A stretch of 64,000 nucleotides of DNA, taken from NCBI GenBank assembly GCA_963603365.1, contig CAVCMI010000022.1, positions 1-64,000 of the forward strand, in the 5' to 3' direction. The stretch's first letter is position 1. Each line of letters starts with the position of its first letter. A program made the position numbers and the translations under genes. The notes under the pieces are model-generated. The model saw only the letters and a program-made list of their open reading frames with translations. It was not told the DNA's origin and searched no databases. Shown here in pieces: positions 9,587 through 17,990 of this stretch. The stretch comes from F23-D06 sp963603365. Its GTDB lineage: Bacteria > Bacteroidota > Bacteroidia > Bacteroidales > WCHB1-69.

Positions 9587-9624
9587 CAATATGACACAGC
9601 CTGCAAGGATAACGGCTTTTGTCG

Positions 9625-9632
9625 TATTTTTG
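9625..9632 (+). promoter_or_regulatory. -7 box upstream of the topoisomerase gene
   Basis: TATTTTTG, exact consensus, 23 bp before the ATG at 9656. No convincing -33 TTG is seen at the usual distance. Confidence 0.6.
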
Positions 9633-9655
9633 CAGCCCCTACGCTAAAACAGATT

Positions 9656-12409
9656 ATGACAGACAATACGAAAGACGAGAAGAACGAAGAAAAAGGCAAT
9701 GGCGAACAGGATGAGGCTGTCGTCCTGCCGGAACAGTCCGAAACAGGGAACTCCGACTTGCACAAGGTGATTTTTGCACAGACGATGTATCGTGAATGGT
9801 ATCTCGACTATGCCTCGTACGTCATCCTCGACCGCGCATTTCCGGATGTGTACGACGGACTGAAGCCCGTGCAACGGCGCATCCTGCACTCGATGGACGA
9901 GCTCGAAGACGGACGTTACAACAAGGTGGCCAACATTGTGGGCAATACGATGAAGTACCACCCCCACGGCGACCAGTCCATCTATGGCGCGCTCGTGCAG
10001 CTCGGACAGAAAAAGCTGACGGTGGACACCCAGGGGAACTGGGGAAACATCCTGACAGGTGACCCGGCAGCCGCCGGCCGTTACATTGAGGCACGCCTCT
10101 CTAAATTCGCATTAGAGGTAGTGTTCAACCACAAGACTACCGAATGGCAGGTGTCGTACGACGGACGCAACAAGGAACCGATAGCTTTGCCAATCAAGTT
10201 CCCGCTCCTGCTCGCCCAGGGCGTTGACGGCGTGGGCGTCGGCATGTCCACAAAAATACTGCCCCACAACTTCAACGAACTGATTGACGCATCTGTCAAG
10301 ATCCTTAAAGGCGAGGATTTTGAAATCTACCCCGACTTCCCCACCGGCGGAATGGCAGATGTGAGCCGCTACAACAACGGCGCGCAAGGCGGCAGAATCC
10401 GCAACCGCGCCAAAATCAGCATCGTGGATAACAAGACTCTCGTCATTACCGAAATACCCTACGGCACCACCACAGGAAAACTGATCAATGAAGCCAAGAA
10501 CTCGATCGCCAATGCGGTGGAAAACGACAAGATCAAAATCAAGAAAATTGACGACAATACCGCCGCCTCTGTCGAGATTTACCTCCATCTTGCCCCCGGC
10601 GCATCGCCCGACCAGACCATCGACGCCTTGTATGCTTTCACAGATTGCGAGATGACTTACTTTACCAATGCCTGCGTCATCTGGGACGGCAAGCCCCGTT
10701 TCACCAATGTCAAGGATATCCTAAAAGTCAATACGGAGAATACCCTCAACCTTTTGAAACGCGAACTCGAAATCCAACTCGATGAACTCAACCGGCAATG
10801 GCATAAGGTGTCGCTCGAAAAAATATTCTTCGAGAAGAAAATCTATAAGGAACTGGAAAAGGAAGCCGCTACTTGGGACGACCAAGTAACGAACATAGAA
10901 CGCGCTTTTGACCCTTACCGCAGCCTCTTCCGGATGGAAATCACTCGCGACCACGTGCTAACCCTCTGCGAAAAACCTGTGCGCAAGATCTCTATCTTCG
11001 ACATCAAAAAAGCAGAACAGGAGATTGCCGACATAGAAATGTATATTGACGAGGTGCAGAACAACCTCGCCCATCTGGTGGACTATGCCATCAACTATTT
11101 CCGGCAACTTAAGAAGAAATACGGCGCCGACAAACAGCGCCTTACCGAAATCAAGAACTTCGACACCATTGTGGCCTCTACGGTGGCCGTGGCCAACCAG
11201 AAACTTTATGCCAACATGAAAGAGGGCTTCGTGGGAACCGCACTTAAAAAGGAAGAGGGCGTGACCTACGTTTGCGACTGCTCCGACCTTGACGAGATCA
11301 TCGTCTTCCGCGAGGACGGGAAGTTCTCAGTCAGCAAGGTGGCCGACAAGCATTTCTTCGGCAAGGGCATTGTTTATGCGGGAGTGTTCAAACGCGGCGA
11401 TGACCGCCATATATATAATATGGTATATACGAACGGCACCGGCGGCCCGGCCATGGTCAAGAGATTCGCAGCCGGAGGCATCTCGCGCGACAAGGAATAT
11501 GACATAACCAAGGGCAAACCGGGCTCTAAAGTGATCTATTTCACCTCTAATCCGAATGGTGAGGCCGAGGTGATCCGCATCAAACTGAAGCCGAAACCAA
11601 AACTCAAGAAACGAGAGTTTGACTATGATTTCAGCAAACTGGCCATCAAAAGCCGTTCCTCCTTGGGTAATATCCTTACCCGCTACCCTATAGCCAAAAT
11701 AGAACTGGCCAAAGAGGGCATCTCTACGCTCAGCGCCATAGATGTCTATTTCGAGAAGTCAGTGCTTCGCCTCAACAATGACGGACGCGGCGAACTGTTG
11801 GGCTCTTTCAAGAACGACGACAAAATTCTGGCCGTCTATGGCAACGGGACATACCGCGTTACCGGTTTCGATAACTCTACACACTTTGACGACGACCTTC
11901 AATATGTCAAGAAGTGGAACTGCCATCTGGTGGTCACGCTCTTCTATCTGCAAAAAAAAGATGGGAAGTGTTTTATGAAAAGGGTGTCGCCTGACATTTT
12001 TTCCAAGAAAGTTGACTTGCTGCCTGACACCGATGCGCAAGTGCTGTGCCTCTCTGTCGATTATCTGCCGCAAGCCAAGATTGTTTACCGCAAAAAGAAT
12101 GAGACGGAAGACAGCATGGCAATCATAAACTGTGCCGACTTTGCAGACCTTGCCGGCGCACGCGCCCGAGGCAAGCGCGTCAACTATCCCGACTTCAAGG
12201 GGGTGTCGTTCATTGACCCGCTCCCCTTTGATGAAACATTTGACGAGGAAACGGGCGATGAAGCCCCGTCCGGCGAAGATACGGAACCCGATGATGTGGA
12301 CTATGCTGTCGCAAAAGAGAATTATGATTCTTATGCCGGGCCTGCTGCCGACAATGGGAAACGGGACGAGGGCGGCGTTCAGGCGGAGCTTTTCTTCAAA
12401 GATGAATAG
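9656..12409 (+). CDS. parC: DNA topoisomerase IV subunit A (type IIA)
   Basis: 917 residues. It is the breakage-reunion subunit that decatenates chromosomes together with ParE. The catalytic Tyr143 lies in AAGRYIEARLSKFA, preceded by the DYASYVILDRAFPD and KYHPHGDQSIYGAL segments of GyrA/ParC proteins. A coiled-coil tower region lies around 360-480 and a beta-pinwheel-like C-terminal half follows. The acidic tail ends before a VQAELFFKDE finish. No GyrA-box is obvious, which favours ParC over GyrA, but parE is not adjacent, so the subunit name is inferred. The stop overlaps the next gene's ATG by 8 bp. Confidence 0.88.
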   Translation: MTDNTKDEKNEEKGNGEQDEAVVLPEQSETGNSDLHKVIFAQTMYREWYLDYASYVILDRAFPDVYDGLKPVQRRILHSMDELEDGRYNKVANIVGNTMKYHPHGDQSIYGALVQLGQKKLTVDTQGNWGNILTGDPAAAGRYIEARLSKFALEVVFNHKTTEWQVSYDGRNKEPIALPIKFPLLLAQGVDGVGVGMSTKILPHNFNELIDASVKILKGEDFEIYPDFPTGGMADVSRYNNGAQGGRIRNRAKISIVDNKTLVITEIPYGTTTGKLINEAKNSIANAVENDKIKIKKIDDNTAASVEIYLHLAPGASPDQTIDALYAFTDCEMTYFTNACVIWDGKPRFTNVKDILKVNTENTLNLLKRELEIQLDELNRQWHKVSLEKIFFEKKIYKELEKEAATWDDQVTNIERAFDPYRSLFRMEITRDHVLTLCEKPVRKISIFDIKKAEQEIADIEMYIDEVQNNLAHLVDYAINYFRQLKKKYGADKQRLTEIKNFDTIVASTVAVANQKLYANMKEGFVGTALKKEEGVTYVCDCSDLDEIIVFREDGKFSVSKVADKHFFGKGIVYAGVFKRGDDRHIYNMVYTNGTGGPAMVKRFAAGGISRDKEYDITKGKPGSKVIYFTSNPNGEAEVIRIKLKPKPKLKKREFDYDFSKLAIKSRSSLGNILTRYPIAKIELAKEGISTLSAIDVYFEKSVLRLNNDGRGELLGSFKNDDKILAVYGNGTYRVTGFDNSTHFDDDLQYVKKWNCHLVVTLFYLQKKDGKCFMKRVSPDIFSKKVDLLPDTDAQVLCLSVDYLPQAKIVYRKKNETEDSMAIINCADFADLAGARARGKRVNYPDFKGVSFIDPLPFDETFDEETGDEAPSGEDTEPDDVDYAVAKENYDSYAGPAADNGKRDEGGVQAELFFKDE

Positions 12410-13541
12410 GAACACTGCAATCTTCTTGGCGCTCTTCTCCGGATGTCTGCTGCTGTTGCAGACATCTTGCCGTAACCGCTACGAAGAACCCACGCCCTAT
12501 ACCATCAACGTGCCTTTCGGATTCCCCGACAGGCTGAACATTCCCGACAACAACCCGATGACAGTGGAGGGCATCGCATTGGGCAAAGCCCTGTTCCATG
12601 ACCCTCTGCTTTGCGGATATGTCGGGCTGAATCCGGATTCCATGATGTCATGCGCCTCGTGTCACCGGCAGGCAAACAATTTTGACCTTGGGGCGGACAA
12701 TCCGCGCCTTCGAAACGGACGTCCCTGCGGACGTGCGGGCAAGGCGACGGCACATAATGCTATGCCGTTGACCAATCTCGTGTTCAACCGCGAGGGCTAC
12801 TTCTGGAACGGAAGTGTGACTCCCGAAAACAATAACGAAAAATGTCGCAATGTCGAGGACATTGTCAGGATGGCTATTCTGGCAGAAGACGAACTCGGCA
12901 GTACAGAAGAAAGCACGTTGGCAGCATTGCGTGCCGACTCCAAATATCCGGTCATGTTCGGCAAGGCCTTTGGCTCCGAAGAGATTACGATGGAACGTGT
13001 AGAGAAGGCCATTGCCCAGTACGTACGCTCGCTGGTGTCCGGCAATTCACGTTTTGACCGCTACTTGCGCGGCGAGGAACAACTGACGCCGCAGGAACTG
13101 AATGGCTTCATACTGTTCACGACAGAGGAGGGCGCCGACTGCTTCCATTGCCACGGCAGCGAGGGCTCCCCGCTTTTTACGACAAACCTGTTTTATAACA
13201 ACGGACTGGACCAGGTGTTCTCCGACCCACTTGACCGCAGCTCTTACACAGGCATGGAAAGTGACCGCGGAGCCTACCGCGCGCCCTCTTTGCGCAACGT
13301 CGAGGTCTCCGCCCCCTATATGCACGACGGCCGCTTCCAAACACTTGACGAGGTGCTGAAGTTCTACAATGAGGAACTGCAACCCTCTCCCTATGTAAGC
13401 CCGCTGATGCACAAACTGGACGAGGGCGGACGGCACCTTTCCACAACAGACCTTGCAGACCTTAAAGCCTTTCTCTTAACCCTGACAGACGACGAGTATT
13501 TGACCTCCGGAAACACGAAAACCTCACATCTCAGTCAATAG
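12402..13541 (+). CDS. Dihaem cytochrome c peroxidase lipoprotein
   Basis: 379 residues from the ATG at 12402, overlapping the parC end. A lipobox-like LLLLQTSC puts the mature N-terminus at Cys23. Two haem c sites are visible, C84-x2-C87-H88 (CASCH) and C247-x2-C250-H251 (CFHCH), as in CcpA/MauG-type peroxidases that reduce periplasmic hydrogen peroxide. The conserved APSLRNVEVSAPYMHDGRF segment near the C-terminus supports the family. A longer upstream reading frame covers parC out of frame and is rejected. Haem c maturation genes are not in the window. Confidence 0.88.
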   Translation: MNRNTAIFLALFSGCLLLLQTSCRNRYEEPTPYTINVPFGFPDRLNIPDNNPMTVEGIALGKALFHDPLLCGYVGLNPDSMMSCASCHRQANNFDLGADNPRLRNGRPCGRAGKATAHNAMPLTNLVFNREGYFWNGSVTPENNNEKCRNVEDIVRMAILAEDELGSTEESTLAALRADSKYPVMFGKAFGSEEITMERVEKAIAQYVRSLVSGNSRFDRYLRGEEQLTPQELNGFILFTTEEGADCFHCHGSEGSPLFTTNLFYNNGLDQVFSDPLDRSSYTGMESDRGAYRAPSLRNVEVSAPYMHDGRFQTLDEVLKFYNEELQPSPYVSPLMHKLDEGGRHLSTTDLADLKAFLLTLTDDEYLTSGNTKTSHLSQ

Positions 13542-13623
13542 GATTCCTTTTTTTTGAAATCGGCTGAATATTGTCGCCTGCAGCCACCGGCACCCCTATG
13601 AAAAAGCAACAAAAACGTAACAC

Positions 13624-13652
13624 TTGAGCAAAAGAGTTTTTTGCTATTTTTG
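13624..13652 (+). promoter_or_regulatory. Promoter of the tyrosine phosphatase gene
   Basis: TTG at 13624-13626 and TATTTTTG at 13645-13652 are 18 bp apart. The start point near 13659 excludes the in-frame ATG at 13641 and supports 13680. Confidence 0.65.
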
Positions 13653-13679
13653 CGCCAGTTTTTTTACAAGCATTCGGTT

Positions 13680-14504
13680 ATGGCTTCTCTCTGTAAAAAA
13701 GATTTCTCAGTCCTCGAAAATGTCAAGAATTTCCGTGACCTTGGCGGCTTACGTACCAGCGACGGACGCTATGTGAAATATGGGCTTTTTTTGCGTTCCG
13801 GACATCTTGCCAACCTCACGGAAAGGGATATGGAGGCTTTGCATACCAGCCAACTGAACACGATTATCGACCTCCGTACCCCGGATGAGCGCAAGGATGA
13901 GCCCGACCCTGTCATTTCAGGCATAGCCTATCGTCCGATTCCGATTTTCAAAGAGTCCATTTTAGGCATTACGCACGAACTGAAAGGCAAATCATTTCGT
14001 GAAATCCAGCAGACTTTCAGCAAGGAACGCATACGATCCTTGATACCCGACATGCCGGAACTGTACAAGAGTATGATTACAAACAAGGAAGCCCTTGACC
14101 AAGTGGCATCCATTATGCACCAGATCTTCGAGAATACCTACAGCGGAAAAAGCACCCTTATACACTGCACGGTAGGCAAAGACCGAACTGGAGTTGTTTC
14201 TGCATTGCTGCTGGCGCTATTGGGCGTTGACGAAGAGACGATTGCCGCCGACTATCTGCGCAGCAACGCCGCTATCCGCATACGGGCATGGTTGATTTAC
14301 GGCCTTATCGCTGTATTCAAACTCAATTTTGAGGTGGCGCGAGAATTCAGAAATGCCTATATGGCAAAAAAAGAAAATATAATGGCGGTATTTGAGGCCA
14401 TACAGCAGAACTTCGGATGTATCCGCACTTTCATGCACGACGGCCTTCAGATCCGCGAGCAGGAATACGAACGTTTCAAAAGCCTTGCCCTTAACGTGGT
14501 TTAA
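13680..14504 (+). CDS. Tyrosine/serine protein phosphatase family protein
   Basis: 274 residues. The CX5R phosphatase loop is clear at residues 162-170 (HCTVGKDRTG, Cys163, Arg169). The N-terminal NFRDLGGLRTSDGRYVKYG is the signature of the Y_phosphatase3 family, which includes bacterial tyrosine and phosphoinositide phosphatases. The C-terminal third is helical and could form a membrane-associated lid. No signal peptide is seen, so it is probably cytoplasmic. It has its own promoter and stands alone. The substrate is unknown; Bacteroidota capsule-type phosphatases (Wzb) belong to a different family. Confidence 0.85.
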   Translation: MASLCKKDFSVLENVKNFRDLGGLRTSDGRYVKYGLFLRSGHLANLTERDMEALHTSQLNTIIDLRTPDERKDEPDPVISGIAYRPIPIFKESILGITHELKGKSFREIQQTFSKERIRSLIPDMPELYKSMITNKEALDQVASIMHQIFENTYSGKSTLIHCTVGKDRTGVVSALLLALLGVDEETIAADYLRSNAAIRIRAWLIYGLIAVFKLNFEVAREFRNAYMAKKENIMAVFEAIQQNFGCIRTFMHDGLQIREQEYERFKSLALNVV

Positions 14505-14561
14505 AAGAATCCTCTATTTTCAGTCCGTTTTTGTCCTTTTGTTGATTTCCCATACAATAAA

Positions 14562-14577
14562 CCCGTTGCGCAACGGG
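14562..14577. other. Perfect 16-bp palindrome after the phosphatase gene
   Basis: CCCGTTGCGCAACGGG reads identically on both strands and is followed by AAACTGTTTTT. As RNA it gives only a 6-bp stem with a GCGC loop. It could be a weak terminator for the phosphatase gene or a protein-binding site. Confidence 0.4.
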
Positions 14578-14681
14578 AAACTGTTTTTAGGGCTATCTTT
14601 TTAAGATGTTTCCGGCCATCTAAATTGTAGGTGAGAGATGCTTGTGGTCAACAGAGCCTCGAAGAGGCTAATGTCGGAAGC

Positions 14682-15584
14682 CTAAATGCTGATGAGAATG
14701 CCGCCGATGACCAGCCCGGCAATCATTGTGATGGTTTTCATGATGAGGAAATTCTTGCGCGACTGTGCCAGTAAGGGCAGCCCGGCATGTCCGTTTTGTG
14801 ATATCGAGTTGGCAAGAAGGATACCGAAAGGGATGCTGTGGTCTAAAAACAGGGAGATGAATATCAGGTTCGGTCCCGATTCGGGGATAAGTCCGACTAA
14901 TACGGCAAACAGGAGCATCAGGTATTTGACGCTGCTGTCGGAACGCATCAGGCTCTCGATGTCCACAAAGAAACCGATGACGGCCAACACGGTCAGCACG
15001 CCGAATGACCACAGGAACACTTGCAGCAGATGGTGCTTGATGACGTGATGCCAAACGTGCTCTTTCAGGAAATGCTGCAATTTGCGTTTGCGGTTCATTC
15101 CGGCGGTGTTGTTGTCGATATGGCTGTGGCAGTCTTCGTCTTGATGTATTTCGAAACGGTGCGGCTCGAGGGGGAAGTGCCATTTGCATCCCAAAAACTG
15201 GAACAGCACGCCCATAGCCAAGGCAATTCCGAAAAGCGCTGCCGTGAGAAGAAAGCCCCATTTAGGACTTTGGGCAAAGAGGTAAAACGCCTCGTCGCCG
15301 AAAGTGGCCGTCATGCCGGCGATGAACGCCCCGAATGAGATGATGTTGTGTGTGAACATTGACACGACGGCAAAACCGCCGGCACAGCCCGGGATGGCGC
15401 ACAGCAGCGAGGCTATGACAATCTGCAAAAACGGACGGTGACGGAACCGCTCCATCCATTTTCCTGAAGAGGAGACGTTTATGATTTCTATCAAGGTCAT
15501 CATCAGTATGACCCATCCCGTAATCTCAAGGGAATCGAGCAGGACATCCTGCAATTTTTCGAGCATCAAGGCTTTGTCCGTCAC
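14682..15584 (-). CDS. Putative heavy-metal exporter, ArsP_2/10TM-type permease
   Basis: 300 residues, eight or more hydrophobic helices. The paired helices with CAIPGCAGGFAVVSMF in the first half and GLIPESGPNLIFISLF in the second resemble the putative 10TM heavy-metal exporter/arsenic permease family. A long cytoplasmic loop (about 130-180) is rich in histidine and acidic residues (HRFEIHQDEDCHSHIDNN), a plausible metal-sensing or delivery segment. It is the last gene of a four-gene run, 41 bp after the hydrogenase-like gene. The family assignment is good; the actual substrate (arsenic, manganese or another metal) cannot be read from the sequence. Confidence 0.72.
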   Translation of the reverse strand: MTDKALMLEKLQDVLLDSLEITGWVILMMTLIEIINVSSSGKWMERFRHRPFLQIVIASLLCAIPGCAGGFAVVSMFTHNIISFGAFIAGMTATFGDEAFYLFAQSPKWGFLLTAALFGIALAMGVLFQFLGCKWHFPLEPHRFEIHQDEDCHSHIDNNTAGMNRKRKLQHFLKEHVWHHVIKHHLLQVFLWSFGVLTVLAVIGFFVDIESLMRSDSSVKYLMLLFAVLVGLIPESGPNLIFISLFLDHSIPFGILLANSISQNGHAGLPLLAQSRKNFLIMKTITMIAGLVIGGILISI

Positions 15585-15625
15585 TTGTGTTTCTGTTGTT
15601 AGCGTTGTTTAGTGTTGGTGGAGTG

Positions 15626-17008
15626 TCAGTGGTTGTTGAGGTTTTTCACGACAGACGGGTCGGTCTTTTTAGAGCCCCAAACTTTGCGTGAGATGTTCAG
15701 GGCTTCTTGCATGTTGAGCATGTCGCACTGTTCCATAGAACGTTGTACGAATATGCACTGCGAAATGTCGGCTTTTCCGTTGGCTACGGCTTCCGACAGC
15801 GTTTTGCATGTCTGATAACCGCAAAGTCGGCAGTCCACCTGCGGCAGGTTCTGGTTTATTTCAAAGGCCCGTTTCATCTTCTGCATCGCAATGGCCATAT
15901 TGTCATCCATCTTGTCCATGGAGCGGGGCTCAATGCTGCCGACTACGGTGCAGTGCTCGGACAGGAAACTGAAATAGTTGAGCAGGTCGTTGTCTTCGCT
16001 GTCCACCTCTTCGGAGCATTTCTGTATGCGTTTGCGCTGCCGTTCGGCCACCAGAAAGCGGTTGTCGGCACACAGGATCCCGCCGGCGCAGCTCTCGTCG
16101 CAGGCCCGCAGCTCCAGAAAGTCGATGTCCTGGATGTCTTCGTCTTCCAGCTTTTCCAGAAAGTCGGAAACGTTGTGCACCTCGTCGATGGCAAGGTTTC
16201 GTCCATGCTTGAGCAGCGCCACCTCGCCGCCCGTGAGCGTAAAGCGGATGCTGTCTTTCGACAGGCGATGGAAACGTGCACGGTCGCTGCAGATCTTGTA
16301 TTCGCCCGACTTGATGACGCGCATTACCTTGTTGAACAGGTAGTTCATGTTTACGATGCCGTCCACTTGCGATTTCTCTTCCCCTACAGGACTTTTGATG
16401 GCGGCGATTTTGGCGGCGCATGGCGCCACGTAAAAGATGCCGATGTCCTCGTAAGGAATCCCTTGTTCGGTCAGGCTTTTCTTGATGTAGAGCGCAGTGA
16501 GGTCAAGGGGAGGCTTCTCCAGATAAAGGTTAGGGATCAGCACGGGAAACTTGACCTGTATAAGGCGCACAATGGCCGGGCAGAATGTGGAAATGATGGG
16601 TTTGAAGCCGTTGTTCTCCTCCACGCTCCGCCGCATCCTCATCTTGATGAAATCCACACTCTTCTCCACTTCGTAAACATATTTGAAGCCGACATGGTAG
16701 AGGGCGGAAAGGATGGTCTGCTCCTTGAATTTGTCGTCAAACTGCGACAGGAAAAGCGTAGGCAGGAGCAGCACGGGGCATTTGTAGTTATATACGGTTT
16801 TGAAGTCGTCCTGTTCAATGTAGATGGCATTGACGGGGCATGCCAAATAGCACCTGCCGCAGTCTATGCAGCGGTTAGGGTCGAGTACGGGGTGGCCGTC
16901 CTCGACGTGGATGGCGCCGGTAGGGCAAACACCCGTGCAGTGGGCGCACCCGATGCACAGGTCGTATTTGAAATTCAAGGCATGGTGGAAATCCTGTTTT
17001 TCGTCCAT
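15626..17008 (-). CDS. [FeFe]-hydrogenase-like iron-sulfur protein
   Basis: 460 residues. Two 4Fe-4S motifs open the protein (C18/21/24/28 and C47/50/53/57), followed by a hydrogenase large-subunit domain. Its H-cluster region is altered. L1 reads STFCPAI (Cys143, with Phe142 where the proton-relay Cys normally sits), L2 reads APCAAK (Cys197, Lys200) and L3 reads RACDESCAGG (Cys303, Cys307). The four cluster-binding cysteines thus remain. A third cluster motif near the end (C393, C396, C401, C418) matches the PF04060 4Fe-4S fold. Such proteins occur beside RsbW-like and DRTGG genes in hydrogenase loci of other anaerobes, and a sensory or regulatory role is more likely than catalysis. No signal peptide. 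Confidence 0.8.
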   Translation of the reverse strand: MDEKQDFHHALNFKYDLCIGCAHCTGVCPTGAIHVEDGHPVLDPNRCIDCGRCYLACPVNAIYIEQDDFKTVYNYKCPVLLLPTLFLSQFDDKFKEQTILSALYHVGFKYVYEVEKSVDFIKMRMRRSVEENNGFKPIISTFCPAIVRLIQVKFPVLIPNLYLEKPPLDLTALYIKKSLTEQGIPYEDIGIFYVAPCAAKIAAIKSPVGEEKSQVDGIVNMNYLFNKVMRVIKSGEYKICSDRARFHRLSKDSIRFTLTGGEVALLKHGRNLAIDEVHNVSDFLEKLEDEDIQDIDFLELRACDESCAGGILCADNRFLVAERQRKRIQKCSEEVDSEDNDLLNYFSFLSEHCTVVGSIEPRSMDKMDDNMAIAMQKMKRAFEINQNLPQVDCRLCGYQTCKTLSEAVANGKADISQCIFVQRSMEQCDMLNMQEALNISRKVWGSKKTDPSVVKNLNNH

Positions 17009-17013
17009 GACGG

Positions 17014-17430
17014 CTAATGGTTGAAAAAGTTGACTAATTCAATGGTTGTGCCTTTCCCCACTTCCGACCGGATGTCCAGTTTGTCGGAATTGTTCTTGAT
17101 GTTAGGCAGTCCCATTCCGGCGCCGAAGCCCATCTCGCGCACTTTGGCCGATGCGGTGGAGTTGCCCTCCTGCATGGCCCAGTCGATGTTAGGAATGCCG
17201 GGCCCTTCATCCGCCAATATGATATGTATTCTGTCTTCTTCCAGATTCACGTCTATGTCGCCGCGGTAGGCATGCGCCGCAATGTTGACCTCTGCCTCGT
17301 AAAGAGCCACGACGGTACGTTTCACAATGTCGGGGTTCACCCCTAATTTCTTCATCATGCGCTTCACGGAACTGGATGCGGATCCTGCATTCGTAAAGTC
17401 GCCTCCTTCAACGTGAAATCTGAAATCCAT
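17014..17430 (-). CDS. RsbW/anti-sigma-type ATP-binding protein
   Basis: 138 residues, a single HATPase domain. The N box is in ALYEAEVNIAAHAY, the G1 box is DEGPGI and the G2 box is GAGMGLPNIK. It has no dimerisation/phosphoacceptor domain, so it resembles serine kinases such as RsbW/SpoIIAB rather than a histidine kinase. It lies 5 bp before the hydrogenase-like gene and 21 bp after the DRTGG gene, which implies co-expression and possibly a common complex. No anti-anti-sigma (STAS) or PP2C partner is in the window. Confidence 0.85.
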   Translation of the reverse strand: MDFRFHVEGGDFTNAGSASSSVKRMMKKLGVNPDIVKRTVVALYEAEVNIAAHAYRGDIDVNLEEDRIHIILADEGPGIPNIDWAMQEGNSTASAKVREMGFGAGMGLPNIKNNSDKLDIRSEVGKGTTIELVNFFNH

Positions 17431-17451
17431 AGTGTTTGGGTTTGTTGACGG

Positions 17452-17799
17452 TTAATAGATGGGATTGATTCCGGCACTGTACAGGATGCCGGCTGACTTG
17501 TAAAGGGAGAACCCGGTCCGGACAATGATCATATCGTTCTCCTCGGCTATTTCGAGCATCTCGTCGGTCACGGCCTTTCCCCTGACAATGAGGAGCATCT
17601 GGATGTCTGACATCTCGCAGGTGCGGATGGCCTGCAGGTTTGAGAGTCCGGTCATCAGCAACAGGTTGTTCACGTCTTTTAGCGTCAGCACATCGCTCAT
17701 CAGGTCAGAGGCGAAAATGAAGTCCACTTGACGGTCCTTGAATCTGGATCCCCCGATGATAGTCCCCTGCACCAAGGTTGCTACTTCTTCAATGGTCAT
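17452..17799 (-). CDS. DRTGG-domain protein
   Basis: 115 residues from the ATG at 17799. The GTIIGG, DVLTL, LLLMTGLSN and TGFSLYKSAGILYSAGI segments fit the small DRTGG fold. In related anaerobes this fold appears next to CBS-domain proteins and hydrogenase-linked regulators, and its ligand is unknown. A longer reading frame from 17859 would begin upstream of the predicted transcription start (-7 box at 17857-17864), so it is rejected. This is the first gene of the four-gene operon. Confidence 0.78.
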   Translation of the reverse strand: MTIEEVATLVQGTIIGGSRFKDRQVDFIFASDLMSDVLTLKDVNNLLLMTGLSNLQAIRTCEMSDIQMLLIVRGKAVTDEMLEIAEENDMIIVRTGFSLYKSAGILYSAGINPIY

Positions 17800-17856
17800 A
17801 TATTGTTTGGTAGGATTAATGTGTTTGAACGATTGATTGTTTTTTTTTACAGGCAG

Positions 17857-17864
17857 CAAAGATA
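17857..17864 (-). promoter_or_regulatory. -7 box of the DRTGG operon
   Basis: Minus-strand TATCTTTG, an exact TAnnTTTG match, puts transcription start near 17850, giving a leader of about 50 nt before the ATG at 17799. Confidence 0.65.
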
Positions 17865-17917
17865 AGACTTTTCAGCGAGAATGCAAAATTATTTGTTCCG
17901 TCGGCAGGGAATGCCGG

Positions 17918-17968
17918 AAAAAAACGGGAGCGGATGCTGTTGTCGGTGGTGTCCTGCATCCGCTCCCG
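17918..17968 (-). terminator. Intrinsic terminator of kal-kce
   Basis: A perfect 13-bp stem CGGGAGCGGATGC / GCATCCGCTCCCG with an 18-nt loop is followed on the minus strand by seven T residues. It lies 22 bp after the kce stop and insulates it from the DRTGG operon promoter. Confidence 0.92.
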
Positions 17969-17990
17969 GAGGATTGTCGGCGTGGCCGTA

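Noticed and set aside
14655..14669. AGCCTC-GAA-GAGGCT hairpin near the permease end
   Set aside because: It is short, has no T run on either side and may be chance; it is not strong enough to call a terminator.
15707..17017. 436-codon plus-strand open frame
   Set aside because: It is the exact antisense of the hydrogenase-like gene, whose cysteine motifs make it the real one.
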